From NCBI RefSeq assembly GCF_030867095.1, contig NC_081829.1:92899261-92963260 (forward strand): DNA of 64,000 bases, in the 5' to 3' direction. A program made the position numbers and the translations under genes. This stretch comes from Alligator mississippiensis (taxonomy: Eukaryota > Chordata > Crocodylia > Alligatoridae). Shown in pieces: positions 46,421 through 58,690 of this stretch (positions are counted from its first letter, which is position 1; every line of letters starts with the position of its first letter). The notes below the pieces were generated by a model. It was given only the letters and a program-made list of their open reading frames with translations. It was not told the origin of the DNA and ran no database searches.

Positions 46421-46799
46421 GATCCTGTAGCTCCCCTTAGGCTGCCAGTTGATTTTTAACTTTGTTTAATAAGGATGCAGAAGGTCATTGTCAGAGGGAA
46501 AACACTGCCTTATAGGCAATTACCTTTTCCAGAAACACAGTTACTGGGAGCCGGGGAGGAATATAACCCCCAATTTTTCCATCTCTATTATCAGTTTTCC
46601 CCAATTTTGTATCGGGCCCTTTATTCTCGTTCTCTTCTTTCTCGGCTCTTATCAAAATAACTTGAAGCAAGCATCAGGGAAACTAAATGGTAGCTTAGCC
46701 TCCAAAAGGAAACTTACTGCAATGTGTTTCTATAGTAGACTTTATGTTTCATTCAGTTTGGTCTAATGTAAGGCAGGCTTTAACAAATATTTTTTTCTC

Positions 46800-47215
46800 A
46801 ACTTGGTTCGAGGATAAAATTGTAGAAGTTACTGAAAGGTTAAAAAACTCAATCTATTCAACTTGGGGAAAAAAAGACATTTAAGGGGGGTCTAACTGAA
46901 GTATACAAAAATCTTAGCTGAATGGATAATATCAATGCGTGTTACTACTTTTGATACCGCATAGATGACAGGATCGGGGGCATAAATGGAAGTTCAAAAA
47001 ACAAATTCAGAAGAGACATGAGGAAGTGCTTTGTCACTCAAAGAATAATAAATGTTTGGAATGGCCTACTGGGCAAGGTTGTTGAGGCAAAGACAGTGGG
47101 TTCGCTCAAGAAGCAATTAGATGCTATCCTGGGGGGAACGCTGTATTACAAGAGACAAGCATCAATGTGTTGAATGGCCTTCTCATTCCTAACATTTTCT
47201 ATGTTCTTTTCTCCA
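46800..47215 (+). pseudogene. LINE (CR1/L3-like) ORF2 C-terminal fossil, part 2
   Basis: In broken frames it reads like EVYKILA near 46900. It then reads FVTQRIINVWNGLLGKVVEA and KTVGSLKKQLDAILGG near 47030-47135, the conserved end of ORF2 in CR1-like LINEs. Poly-A-rich junk interrupts it. It encodes nothing functional. Confidence 0.7.
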
Positions 47216-48055
47216 GCTTGTACTCTTAAGGGTCTGCAGCCTCAGTGTCTGATATCAAAACTGAAATCAGTCCCAGCAGTGTTCTCCACTAAACTGGGCC
47301 AAGAAACAGAATAAAGATTTGGCCTCGCTATAAACGTACCATGCTGTACTGCTACCCTCCTTATTCCATGCCAGCATCTTGGCTTTGGATAAAAGGACCC
47401 AATGCGGGCAGCGCTCCAGAGGGTCAGAGATTTGCATGGCACCCCAAAAATTTCAATGGCATTGGTGCGGGGGCTGGCACGCACTCAGTGACAGAGAGGC
47501 AGCGCTCTAGGGACAGGGGAAATTATTTCAGCTCCTACACGGCTTTTAAATCTTTCAGGTTGAAACATGCTGGATAAATGTCTGACGTTAGTCTTAATTA
47601 TTCAAGTAATTTTAGGAGTTCTTCAACTCCATGCCCTTCTCTCTCGCTCTCCCTCTGCCATTCTAAAGCTTCTCTCTCTCAGTCCGAACCACAATTAGCT
47701 TCTGATGAGATTTTCCATCTTCCTCTGAAGCCCTGGGATACGGACTACAATTAAAGCAGGGGAGTTTTGATGGGGGTGGGCTGATATTTCTGTCAATCCT
47801 AAGGAAACTCCTGGTAAAAGGGTCTTGCTCTTTCACTCAAGGTCATAGCAATTGCTAAATTGTGTCAGATTGATGAGGACTGTGGGGGGCTTTGTGTGGG
47901 GCATGGTCCTCTTCCTAGGATTCTCCAAGCATGTATTAACCCATTACTTCTGTCAATGCAGTGACAGGGCACTGGCAGTGCCCTCACTCCCTCTGCTTTT
48001 GCTTATGACATATTGTAGATGCTCTGTTTCTATCTGATAATAATATGAGAGGGTA
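47216..48055. other. Unique non-coding stretch
   Basis: No gene is recognised. Confidence 0.45.
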
Positions 48056-48059
48056 TAAA

Positions 48060-48190
48060 ATGGCAATTTGGATTTGAAGGGGTGACTTTGGGAAATACTT
48101 GGGTAAACTCAAAGCAGGAGGCTGAACTCAATGGCCCAGAAAGTTTAGTCCTATGGTCCTTTGGCTTTGGTCCTATGGTCCTAGCACATC
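48060..48190 (+). repeat. CR1-like LINE 3' tail
   Basis: CAGGAGGCTGAACTCAATGG CCCAGAAAGTTTAGTCCTAT matches a CR1 3' tail (GGACTxGATGACC..CCTATGAT). The terminal word TTTGGTCCTATGGTCC is repeated. Confidence 0.6.
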
Positions 48191-48432
48191 ACTAATCCAT
48201 CCCCCTTCACTTGTACCCCAGTTAAGAACAGCCAAGGATACAGGATGCAACATTTGTTCCTTTGTGCACACTGTAATCATATGCATAGAAAGAGCAGATC
48301 TTTCGAATAGTAAGTAACCTAAATTGGGTTGTATTCAAGGCCAGGGAGATGTTTTAGAAAGGTAGTTGTCAGTCTGAAGGGGGATAATGATATACAAGCA
48401 CCACTAGAATACGATGCCACAAATTCACAATC
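48191..48432. other. Unique non-coding stretch
   Basis: Short unique interval; nothing recognised. Confidence 0.5.
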
Positions 48433-48748
48433 CTCCAATTCTCAACCCATGACTCACAACCCAAAAGGGGGTTGCAAAAATATATGAAAGGATCACGAAT
48501 AAACTTTAAAAATGGATGACCACATTTTAAAAATTAATTATCCTCTAAAGGAGACAAATGTGGGAAACTGGCTTTTCCCTTGCAGGCTGGCAGAGTTCCC
48601 CCTGCACGCTCACCCCCTGCCCCACATACTGGGGCTGAGGCCTGGGGGCAAGGGGAGGGCAGCGGGTCAGAAGTGAGGGGCACGGGGCTGGGACTGGCCA
48701 TCGATGTTTATGAATGGGTCCTGGTACAAGAAAGGTTGAGAACCACTG
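48433..48748. mobile_element. hAT-like element, CAGTGGTTCTCAACC family
   Basis: The right end AAGGTTGAGAACCACTG is canonical. The left end CTCCAATTCTCAACCCATGA is diverged. GGGGGTTGCAAAAATATATG and GGATCACGAATAAAC are typical internal text. No intact target duplication was found. Confidence 0.7.
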
Positions 48749-48767
48749 ATCTCAAATATGCCAGTTT

Positions 48768-48880
48768 TCATAGACATTAGGGGCTGGAAGGGACCTCGTG
48801 AGATCATTGAGTTCAGCCCCCACTTGTCACCAAAAATAGGCATAGAGGGAAGCCCCAGATAGCTTCACTGGTGCCCTTCT
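48768..48880 (-). repeat. CR1 LINE 3' end
   Basis: The plus strand reads CATAGACATTAGGGGCTGGA AGGGACCTCGTGAGATCATT then GAGTTCAGCCCCC, a CR1 tail in reverse. It starts about 20 bases after the hAT element. Confidence 0.85.
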
Positions 48881-49974
48881 GTATTTGGAGCATACTGGTA
48901 AGAGCAAATGGGTTGGGAATGACTCAACTGGGTGGCGTCACCACCATGGTAGATGTGCCTTCAGTGTGAACAGAGGTCATAGTACACTAATTGTGTTGCC
49001 ACCATCCAGTTTTTCATAGGTTTTAGGGTATGGATGATCTTTAAAGAAAGCTTTGTAGACAAGTAATAGGCTTTGCAAATTTTTAAACTGCTCCAAGGAC
49101 AAGAGAAAGCCCAATGGTGGTTTAAAAAAAAGGTTGGGTATTTTTGGTAGAGGATGGATGATGGGATCAAGTTGGCTGCCTGTAACCCTGTCCCCGAGAA
49201 TGATGAGCCAAAGTGGCAATTACTAAGTCAGAGTCACGCAGAGAGAGAGAAGGCTTATGAATGACCGCATCCCCATGCCTCCCACTGCTAACTGTCTTTT
49301 CAGGAAAGGGTTATGATAAGGAGGGGGTCATATTATTATTATCATCCTGGTAAGAGTTAAAGTGTCCTCGCACTTATGGGAAGGTGAAAAGTCAAGACGA
49401 CTTAAAGGCGGCTGCCAGAGTTATTTCATGAACTCAATATGAGCTAAATTATTTGCTAACAAATGTTGAGATTTTTTTGCCCTTCCAAAGAAGTTGTTTT
49501 ACATGTGGTTTTTGGCTGGTTTTGCCGTGGTGCAGCCATAGTAATTTATCCTAGCACAGAGCATATTATATTTTAATGTCACTGCTATACTCCAATATGT
49601 TTCCCAGGATGATAAGTGTTGGCACAGAAAGGAAGCAACTTTTTCAAACAATAAGTAATAAATTGTGAAAGGCTGAGGTAAATATTTTCCATGTCCCTAA
49701 ACAACTCTGAGCACATTCTTAAGGAGCTTATTGACAGTAAAATGCCTTGAGAACGAAAAAATCTGTTGGAACAGGTTGTGGTCGTTTTCTATTTCATAAC
49801 ATGCTATATCAAGACAATTCCTAGCTAGAAATGAAATATCATTTCTGTTTTGTTGTATGCTGCAGGGAACAGCTCTAAGCAGAGGATTTAAAACTTCTAC
49901 CATACAAAAGACTGGTAACAATATGGCAATAAATAATGATATATTTGCAATCTGCACCATGCCGTCTGAAGATC
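48881..49974. other. Unique non-coding stretch
   Basis: No gene or clear repeat is recognised. Confidence 0.5.
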
Positions 49975-50090
49975 TCTAAGTATTTGGCAAACATCAGTGA
50001 ATTAAGCCTTGCTGTGTATCTGTGAGATGAGTCTCATTTTATGGGTGTGGAAACTGAGGCACGGGGCTTCAAAGATGCTTCCAACAGACC
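49975..50090 (-). repeat. MIR-type SINE fossil (minus)
   Basis: CTCATTTTATGGGTGTGGAA ACTGAGGCACGGGGC is the reverse complement of the MIR CTCAGTTTCCTCATCTGTAAAATG region. Confidence 0.75.
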
Positions 50091-50667
50091 TAACATTGAT
50101 AGGGAAAGATGAATTCCTAAACACGGTGTTCACAATGACAATCTGATTCATGGGGATACCAGCGTCCAATCTGAAATAATGTCATGTGACCTGCAAGGCC
50201 AATCAAAATAAGCTTAAAACAGACTGTATTTAGAATGACAAATGTTAAATATTTTCAATGAGATGCTTGTGAGCTATCTACAAACTCCAAAAATTCCTTG
50301 CGGAAATTAATTGATAAAATGTCAGCTAATTGATGTGCCTGCAAAAGCAGCAATCTGAAGACAAAAATGGGGTGGGGACAAAAATCCAATTACTTATTCT
50401 CCTAGTCCTAAATCAAAGTCACATCTGTGTAATTCATTGTCATAAATAGATTTACATTACATCTCACCCTGGCAAACACGCTGGGAGAATGGGCGAAAGT
50501 CTTCCCTGAGCACACCATCACCACCCAAAGAGGTTTTTTTTATGAATATCTGTCCTGTCTGGTGGACCGGGGGCACTGCATTCATGAACACATCTGTGGA
50601 TTTCGCCATTCATGGGGATCACAAATGGCGAGGGTCTCCTGTATATTGAAAGAATGCGTCTGGAATA
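50091..50667. other. Unique stretch with a possible conserved element
   Basis: 50260-50400 contains GCGGAAATTAATTGATAAAA and GTCAGCTAATTGATGTGCC, dense in homeodomain-type ATTA/TAAT sites and free of repeats. It has the look of a conserved enhancer; unproven. Confidence 0.4.
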
Positions 50668-50830
50668 GATTTCATAGGCATTAGGGTTGGAACGGATCTC
50701 ACGAGATCATCAGGTCCAGCCCCCTGCCCAAGGGGCAAGGAGTCAGCAGGGGTCAGATCACCCCAGCAAGATAAGCATCCAAGTGTAATCTCAGGGCCTG
50801 GGACAGGCCAAATTATAAAGACTATGAGCC
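50668..50830 (-). repeat. CR1 LINE 3' end
   Basis: The plus strand reads CATAGGCATTAGGGTTGGAA CGGATCTCACGAGATCATCA then GGTCCAGCCCCCTGCCC. This is a CR1 tail in reverse orientation. Confidence 0.85.
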
Positions 50831-50877
50831 AGTTTGTTAAAGTAGTCTGAAGGCAATATACACGGGGCCAAAGTCAC

Positions 50878-51070
50878 TTTCATAGTTTCAGAGTTGTTAG
50901 GGCCCCCCCTGCATTCAGGCAGGAAAGGCTGCTGGGATCACATGACCCCAGCAAGATGGGCTTCAAGACCTTTTTTGGAGCTCGCCAGAATGGATGACTG
51001 TACCACTTCTGGGGGGGAGCCTGTCCCAAACCCTCAGCACTTGCCTTGAGAAGTAGAACAATCCATCCAG
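50878..51070 (-). repeat. CR1 LINE 3' end, second copy
   Basis: TTCATAGTTTCAGAGTTGTTA GGG is followed by CCAGCAAGATGGGCTTCAAG and the GCCTGTCCCAAACCCTCAGC region. It is either a second insertion or a continuation of the adjacent copy with rearrangement. Confidence 0.65.
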
Positions 51071-51454
51071 GTGGCACATTCTACCAAACTATGTTTTATC
51101 TTTCCTTGAAAAAGAGCATTGATGGTGTGGTCATCAAGGGTGGCACCCTTTATAGCTCCCCAAGCTATAAAGGATGGCATTTTCTAACGCACTCAGTGGC
51201 TTAGCTCTGCTGTCATGAGTAGGAAGTGTTGCATTTTACCACAGTGCAAGGAAAAAGATAACTTGCCATACTGGTCAGTGCAATGGGACTAAATAAAATT
51301 ATACATCCGTTGCCAATAGCAGATTCAATATTAACAAGATCAACCATAGATTCTCATAATCATAAGATTCAAATAGCCACCGGAAGTAGTTCAGACAAAC
51401 CTACGTATATTCATTGTCTAGACCAGGTATTATCAGACAAGCAGGCAGGAGGAG
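51071..51454. other. Unique non-coding stretch
   Basis: Nothing recognised. Confidence 0.5.
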
Positions 51455-51556
51455 TACGGCCCAGTAGTTTAAGTGACAGCCTTGGACTGGGGGGGAAATG
51501 GCTTGAGTCCCTGCTCAGCTACAGACTTCTTCTGTGATCTTGGACACGTCACTTAG
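51455..51556 (+). repeat. MIR-type SINE fossil
   Basis: ATGGCTTGAGTCCCTGCTCA GCTACAGACTTCTTCTGTGA then TCTTGGACACGTCACTTAG is the MIR middle region. A GGGCTTGTCTACGC word directly after it looks like a solitary GTCTACA-type MITE end. Confidence 0.65.
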
Positions 51557-52214
51557 GGCTTGTCTACGCTGTGTCTGAGCATGCCCAGGAACGTCTCCAA
51601 GACACATGGGGGTATTAGCACTTTGATCCTTAATAGGGATGTTGGTGATGGCAAATACATTCATAGTGATGAAATATTACAGAAATTGGAGCATAAAGGT
51701 GCCATTACTGATACCATTAAAATGCTATAAATCATCATAACAACTACAGCTATACGAGAGCTGCTCCCTAGCACATGGAAAAGTCTTTCATGGAAGGTCA
51801 GAGTTCAAGAATTCAAAAATCGAGTGAATAGTGGTCTCCAGTGAAATGCTCTTGTTTAAAAATGTGCAGCCTAATTTGCAGGTTGAAAATTTGTATCTGT
51901 GGGTACTGAGGCATATAGCTAAACTTCATTCATATAAACAGTCTCACTGAATTCAGCCTCTCTTGTCTCTGGATTATTGTCACGACTTGTGTGATCTTTT
52001 TGGGACCATCTTTGCTTAGCAGTATTAAGTAAATTCGATGCAACAATATCTCTATCCGTATATGCTCTTGCATGACTTTCATCACTGTATAGGGTTAATG
52101 AAGGCTTCCTGAAATTATTACTGGTTAAATTTGGCCACCACTTACTCTTGGCGAGTATTACTTTAAGTCACAGGAAGTTTTATTGATACTGATGGATTTA
52201 AAACTAAAGAATTA
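51557..52214. other. Unique non-coding stretch
   Basis: Nothing recognised beyond the MITE-end-like word at its start. Confidence 0.45.
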
Positions 52215-52310
52215 CTGACTGCGTGTCCTGACCAGTTAGTCTCTAAGGTGCTACCCTACTCTAACTTCTGCTTGACTTCAGACTAAGATGGCTAACCACA
52301 TCTCTGACCA
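52215..52310 (+). repeat. SINE-like reptilian repeat fragment
   Basis: CCAGTTAGTCTCTAAGGTGC TACC then TTCAGACTAAGATGGCTAAC CACATCTCTG is the tail of the retroposon seen at 2481, 35905 and 38785, here in the opposite orientation. Confidence 0.7.
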
Positions 52311-52981
52311 TGAGTAAGGCTGTGTGTACACATCCACACACACCGACATGTGCAGAGGACTATAAATATGGGGAGAATCTGTTTCTTTACCTGATTACAC
52401 ATATTTTGCCAGTTTCTACACTGATTTCAGAGGATATGCACAATGTGTATCAAAGAGTTCATCTTATCACCACGCTTTTGAGCAAATACTTAACGGTTAA
52501 AAAGAGAAATTACTCATTCTATAATACTGCCAATTGAAGAAATGCCTGGAATATATACCCTGTATCTGAGACACAAATAATAAAATGCAATTTAAAGGGG
52601 AATAAGAGCAGACTTCCTATTAAGTAGCTGAGCACTGCTGGATGGTCAAGGTTTTTTATATCTGGCAGAGGGCTGTATCTCAGATATGTAGACATCATGT
52701 AGTGATGGGATATTTTGTAAGAACATTAATAATGATGCTCCTACATTGCTCATGCTGTGGAAATGCTTCCTATTCATCTCATTATCTTCTGGTCCCACAA
52801 TGGCATCATGATGAGTGCAGAGAAATGAGTGAGAACCTAGAAGCCTTCTATGTCTTTGTGTGAGGGGTAGAAAATGGTGGCAAATCAAATGAATGCTTAA
52901 ATACATTATCTCTGTGACATCTTGTGATACCCTTCTTGGAAAGACCCCACATTTAATATCAAAAGGGCAGTGACTACTTAC

Positions 52982-53081
52982 CATTGGAGAAAAACAGAAT
53001 GACTGCTTTGTCCTGCTCTGTATAAACCCAGGGGGCAGATCACAGAGGTCCAAGATGGCTTCTGGAATCCATTGACAGGTG
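52982..53081 (-). other. Candidate minus-strand exon
   Basis: On the minus strand a GGCCCTCATCAG acceptor precedes 100 bases that end TCTCCAATG and GTAAGTAG (donor from 52981). One frame is open across it and further upstream (WIPEAILDLCDLPPGFIQS). The acceptor tract is only moderate. The phase is compatible with the candidate at 40022-40119. The protein is not recognised. Confidence 0.25.
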
Positions 53082-56080
53082 CTGATGAGGGCCACATAAG
53101 TACCTAGATAGATGTTGGCTTCATTCACTTCTTTCAACGCTCAGGAGTTGCAAGCCACAGATCTACTCGAAAACTTGCATTGCATTCTTCTCCTCCAGGG
53201 TTATAAAAACAGATGGGACCAGCACAGAATGAAAGAAACAGGTTATTTTGAGTGATTGTTATTTGTGTTTTGGCCATCGGCATGCCTGCTGCTGTTTGTA
53301 GTCTTCAAATCCTGACTTCAGTGTAAATCACTTTTTGGAAAGTTCTTTTAAAAACCTGAAACTTTGGCCCTGTTCATAGGAATAGAGAACCAGGCGCCCG
53401 CTGCAGAAATCTGAGCCTCGGCAGGCACAACTGGTTTTCTAAAGAGCACCCACAATGTAAGACAATGCTTCAGCATTTATCACAATATTGTAGGGTGTCA
53501 ATCCCCCTCGTTAAAGGCTATTTAACTAGTATTTCTGGGTGGCATATTCTCAAGTCCTGGGGATGACCATAAATTGCATTCGACTGGAGGGCCTGGTGGC
53601 AACGCGGCAGGGCTATTCATGGCAGGGTGGCTCCTATAAAATACCACACTGTTGCAAGCTCCAGAGTAAGGCAAGTATAGGGGACCTCAAACCCCTAGCC
53701 CACACTTCCTCATGGGTACTTCTTGGTTGGAGAAAGGCCAACGGATATTACTTTGACAGAAATGCAGCCTTGCTGAGCCATTAGACAGTCAGCAGGTGTT
53801 GTTATCTGTTGCTTTCTCGCAAAGGCTGCAACCACTGAAGCTCTGAACATTTGGACTTGGCCTGGTCTTTGCATTCGGTCTCAATGGCTTGAAGGAGGTG
53901 GTGGCAGGTCTTGGGCAGCCTCCACTCCTCCATACTCTTGCCTAGGTGTATGCGTCAAAGGTCTTGGTGTGATGGTCACAAGACGTTGTACAAGCAGACC
54001 CATTAGGCACCTGACTAGACCTCTTACACATACACCATGACCCAGAGGACTGATGGTTGCCCACTACTATGCACAAATTATTTCAATGCTTTGTGTGTCT
54101 CAGATGTGAAACACAAGTAATCTTATTTCACAACTTGGGTATGAGGATTCATACATTCATGCTAATTGAAGTTCAAAGATGAGAAGCAATATGTACATGC
54201 AACCTATGCTTCATGTAAGTAAGAGCTGCACATGTACATAGAGGGGAGAGTTGAATGTTGAAAAAAGAAACCTAAAAAATTTAGTTACGGTTCCCAAAAT
54301 TAGCCCCCAGATCTCCATCTTGGCGCGAGACATTCAGCTGGAGTTAATCACGCTGGCTCCACGGATTTCAGTGCAGCGATATGTCATTTGACCAGCAGGG
54401 AAGTTGGCTCAAGAACTCGAGAACAGGTTGATCTCTTGCAAATCTTGTTTTCCAAGCCGGCCAGTAGGGCTAAATATATGTTTTTTGAAATATAAACTAC
54501 TCATAAGCATTTGAAATAAAAGCAGATTGTGACAGACTGGCAACATGCCATGTCACCCTCCACTATACAGAGCTTCCTTCTTGTCTTGGGCTGGAGTCTG
54601 TTAAATGGTATTTTTCTGATGGAATCAATTGGCCTTATTAACGGGTATTCTTGTCTTGTACTATTTCTGGTTTAATTATACTGCTGTTTGGGCTGGAAAC
54701 AGAGGTTCTGCCTGTCTGATTGCCTCTTTTACCCAGAAGTGTCCCTTATGGTGTGGGAGATCATCTACATTTGTGTCCATTTTCCTTCTGTTGAACGTTC
54801 CTTTCTGACATCTCCTGCAGACAAATACTTTCAGGGCTTGCTCTGCTCCAAAACCAGTTGAGGTTAATGACCTTAAATGGAGCCTTTCCATTTAATAGGA
54901 AAGGTCATTAAAGAAGCCCCTCAGAGGTAGCCCACTCTTGCAATTTGTGAGCTGGTTTATATGGGTTTTTGTTGGGTTTTTTGAAAAATAAGAAGTTTCA
55001 AAGAAAAAATGTCATTGAAATCTCAAAAATTCTGTTTTCTCAGATATCAAATGGCAAGCTGCAGGTTACTCCAGTACTTATGTCGTGTCCACGTTCTTGT
55101 CTGTGTGCATTGCCCAGACTGTCTTTGTTCCCTCTCCAATTAAAAACCTCTTTCATTGTACCATAGCCACAGCTGAAGGTCTGCTAAGGGAGGCAGCCTT
55201 AAACATTTTAGCAAATTTCATAATTAGCCAAGGGTCGTCTTGTCTATTTGGCTTACTTTTTATCTTCTTAGGAATAGAATTCACTAAGAAGGGATTTTTT
55301 TAACGATTTATTTAAAAAAAAATATCATCAGAAAAGCAAAAATCAGAGAAACTGGGAAAAGGATCTCCTGGAAGCACAGTGAAAAGAGATAGAGGATAGA
55401 AAGGTAGAAAGCAAGAGAGACAACAAAGGGGGAAAAAAGTCTATGTTACTGGAAGTGTAAAGAATGGCATGCTCAGAAAAAGTTCTCATGAACTCTTTCA
55501 CATCCACACAAGAGAAATCTGGTATAATGTCAGATTTCCTTGCACTGACAGAAATCACTTATCTGTACAGGCCACAGTCTTCTGGGTTTTAGAGACTGCT
55601 CTCCCCCAAAAATAAGCAAGGTGGGAATGTAAGGGTGGGTTACCTCGAACGAAAGAGCAATTTTGTCATTTCCCAAAACCCACTGATCATAAAGTCATCA
55701 CACATCCTATATGAAGCACAATCTAAGTCTTATACATTATATCTGGTATCTCCAATAAGGATCATTTTCTTACACGGCCCCAAAACAAAATCCAGAATGG
55801 AAACATAGACCAAGATTCAAAGCGGGAATCCAAAACGAGCAACAAAATGCATACTTTGCACTTCACATCTACTTTTATAGTAAGCATGAACATAATCCCT
55901 AACAAAAATGCTCTTTCACTTTGGGATGTTTGTGAAAAAAGTCAAGGCTTTTGACTGCCAACTTTTTTTGTTGATGAAAAGGCCCATGATGCATATCTGA
56001 AAATTGTTTCATTGTAGGTCTCTCTTTGTCATGGTTACAGGGTAGCTGCACTTATCTTCTCTGGACTCTCTGCATGCTCT
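53082..56080. other. Unique stretch
   Basis: No gene is recognised. 54310-54420 (TTGGCGCGAGACATTCAGCT then GAGTTAATCACGC) keeps several CpGs and could be a regulatory element. Confidence 0.45.
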
Positions 56081-56244
56081 CCCCATAGGACCTCTTGGCA
56101 TTACATCCCCATGGGACCCCATAGGACCTCATGGCATTACAATGCCCGTGGGACCCCATAGAACCTCGTGGCATTACCATCCCCATGGGACCCCATATGA
56201 CCTCATGGCATTACCATCCCCATGGGACCTCGTGGCATTACCAT
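56081..56244 (+). repeat. 37-bp minisatellite, five units
   Basis: The three central units (56107-56143, 56144-56180, 56181-56217) are each 37 bp with the form CCCCATGGGACCCCATAGGA then CCTCATGGCATTACCAT. The first (56081-56106) and last (56218-56244) units are shorter and lack about 10 bp of the CCCCATAGGA segment. The unit length is not a multiple of three, which argues against coding. Confidence 0.95.
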
Positions 56245-58497
56245 CCTGAATCCCACAGTTCTTCTACTCTTACACTTGGTCCCAGAGTTCATACTCCACC
56301 ATGCTTTCCTCAACAGGTCCTGCTTGGTTGAAACACTTCCTCTTCTTCACCTAGAAAGTCCATGACAGAGAATACAAGGACCCAAGACAACTTCATTAGA
56401 ACAACACATTGTTTAATCTCAAAGCATCAAATGAGAGAAAAGAACTGTTATATCACACAAGGCAAGTCTCTCTTACCCAGAGACCAACAACTCTCCTCAT
56501 AGGGATGCCAGTTCATCTGAATTACCCCTCACATCATACCTCAGGTGAAACCAGTTTGGTAAACTCCACAAATGCTCAAACCAGAGCATCAAAATGAATT
56601 GCTCTTGCATTGTCTTAAGAGTTTGTGCAGATGTGCATAACAGCATACAACTCCTTTCCCTTCCCGGCTACATTTCCTGACAATCCTACTTATTGCGTTA
56701 ATTTATTATATGCAAACAGTAGATAATCTTACAATAGTTAAATAAACTGATGAAACATGTAGCATTCATAAAGTACTACAGTGCAGCTCCTAATCCATTA
56801 TCTCTTAATACTTTTATGCTGTGCGCATGTTGTAGATATGAGTGTGCATGTGTTTGGATCCTCTATCTCTTGCATACTCAAAACTTCCAGGAAAAATGGC
56901 ATGCTTTGGTACCAAAAGGTGCCAGGAAATCTAAGGAGGAAATTAATACTACTTAAATCTTAAACAAAAGAAATTCTGCAGAAAACATTTAAATCATGCA
57001 ACTACTTTCACGGAAGCAGCCCATTAAAAAAGAAATCCAGTCTTCTAAAGTGGGTAAAGAAGAAAAATTAGGACAACATACAACCTATAAAGAAAGTTAG
57101 ACATTTATTTTTTGAGAACTCGACTAAAAGCTCCCTCCATTCAGGCACCTGGGCTTCATTTCATAATAGCTTCGGTCCATTGTTCCTTATTATCAGAGCT
57201 GACTATGTTCAAGCCAAGGCATATCTTGTTCCTAAATTTATGTCTCTGTGTGTGACCACTACAATATATGTTTTGTATGCTTTTTCCTGAAAGCCTAATA
57301 TAGTGACACCAGTGACACGGCTTGGACTCCCCCTTTCATGTATATTACCAACTCGAACTGCAACCCGCTGGCAGATTTTTCTTAAACTCTAAAATGAGGG
57401 TCTAACCTTCTCTTCTTTTTCTTTTTCTTCTCTGTTACCTATAATCTTGATTTGACTCACACAAAAGTGACACAGTGGGAAATCCACTCAAGAAGACTTT
57501 GACAACTAACAATGGAAACCTACCTACACGAAAGCTGACTGGTGGCGTTTATAGTGAAAAAATGTATTAAAGTTTAAAGATGTCATCTATGTTAACTGAT
57601 TGGTGGTGGGTTTGTGTATTTTGTGTTAAAAGAAATGTGCTGCAGAGTCATACTTGTTAACGCAAAGAAAATTAACCAGGAGAAGAGCAACAATTTTTAA
57701 AACTGGTGTTTATTTGGAAATAAAAATACTGGGAGGTAGAATAATACATAACTTGTATTGTTAAAAGGATACATGCAGTTGTTTATACCCAATTACTTTC
57801 TCCCCTTTAAAATAGAAGTATTATCCTTGTCTAAATAGCGCCAACAGCATACCACATGCCATTCATCCAGTGTGAAAACGAGTTTGACTGGGATTTTTCA
57901 GTAGTGACTAGTGGTTTTGGTTGGTAGCCTCTGTTTTAGATGTTCGAGTGGAAACACTTTATGAGGGTCTTATTGTCAGTGTGGGATGGGCTCAGTGTGT
58001 CAAGTTGAACACCCAAAAATCACCAGTGCCTGCTGAAAATCTTGGCCCTAATAACATTGTTCTGAAGAGTTTGAAGTCCAAATAGACTATAAGCAGGTCA
58101 AAATGACAGGACAGAACATAATGAACATTGTATAATTTTTTTTCTCTATATTTTTCTGTTCCTAATTATTTAGCATGTACTTGAAGGGAGTTTGTGATTT
58201 ATTTTTCTTTTGGCAGAAATGGAGAAATAAGTTTAGAGTTGAAGAGAAAGAGAACAAAATGTATGCATGAGTGAGGTGCAGTATAAAAGGAGGGAAAGGG
58301 CTACTCGCTCTATCTACTATGTTGGGTCTTTGAACAAGATGGTTCATGAAAATCACCATTGCATCCGCTACTAATTGGTAGGGAAACCACGTGTGATAGA
58401 AGCATAAAAGCTAAATCCTAGAAATGATTTCTTTGGGTTAGTGTTAGGACATGTTCAGGGAGAGTTTGGTTATGCAACCCAATCTACTACTGATTAT
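56245..58497. other. Unique non-coding stretch
   Basis: AT-rich; no gene is recognised. Confidence 0.5.
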
Positions 58498-58690
58498 GTC
58501 AGTAGGAGCCAACCTTTTTGGCAGGTGTGGCCCATGCCCTCCCCAAGTGCCTCTCCGACCCCTTCCCCCAAGCAATCTGCTGCTTTACTTGCTGCTCCCT
58601 GCTTGATCTGCTGCTCTGCTTTCTGCTTTGCCATGTGCCACCCACAGAGGCGGCATGTGTCACTTCCAGATTATGTCCAGCCACCCCTGA
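58498..58690. mobile_element. hAT-like element fragment, CCAACCTTTTTGGC family
   Basis: AGGAGCCAACCTTTTTGGCA GGTGTGGCCC and the later GGCGGCATGTGTCAC text match a reptile hAT-like repeat from memory. The right end is not clear. Confidence 0.45.

Noticed and set aside
56081..56244. CRISPR-like array
   Set aside because: The units abut directly without unique spacers, and the window is vertebrate DNA.
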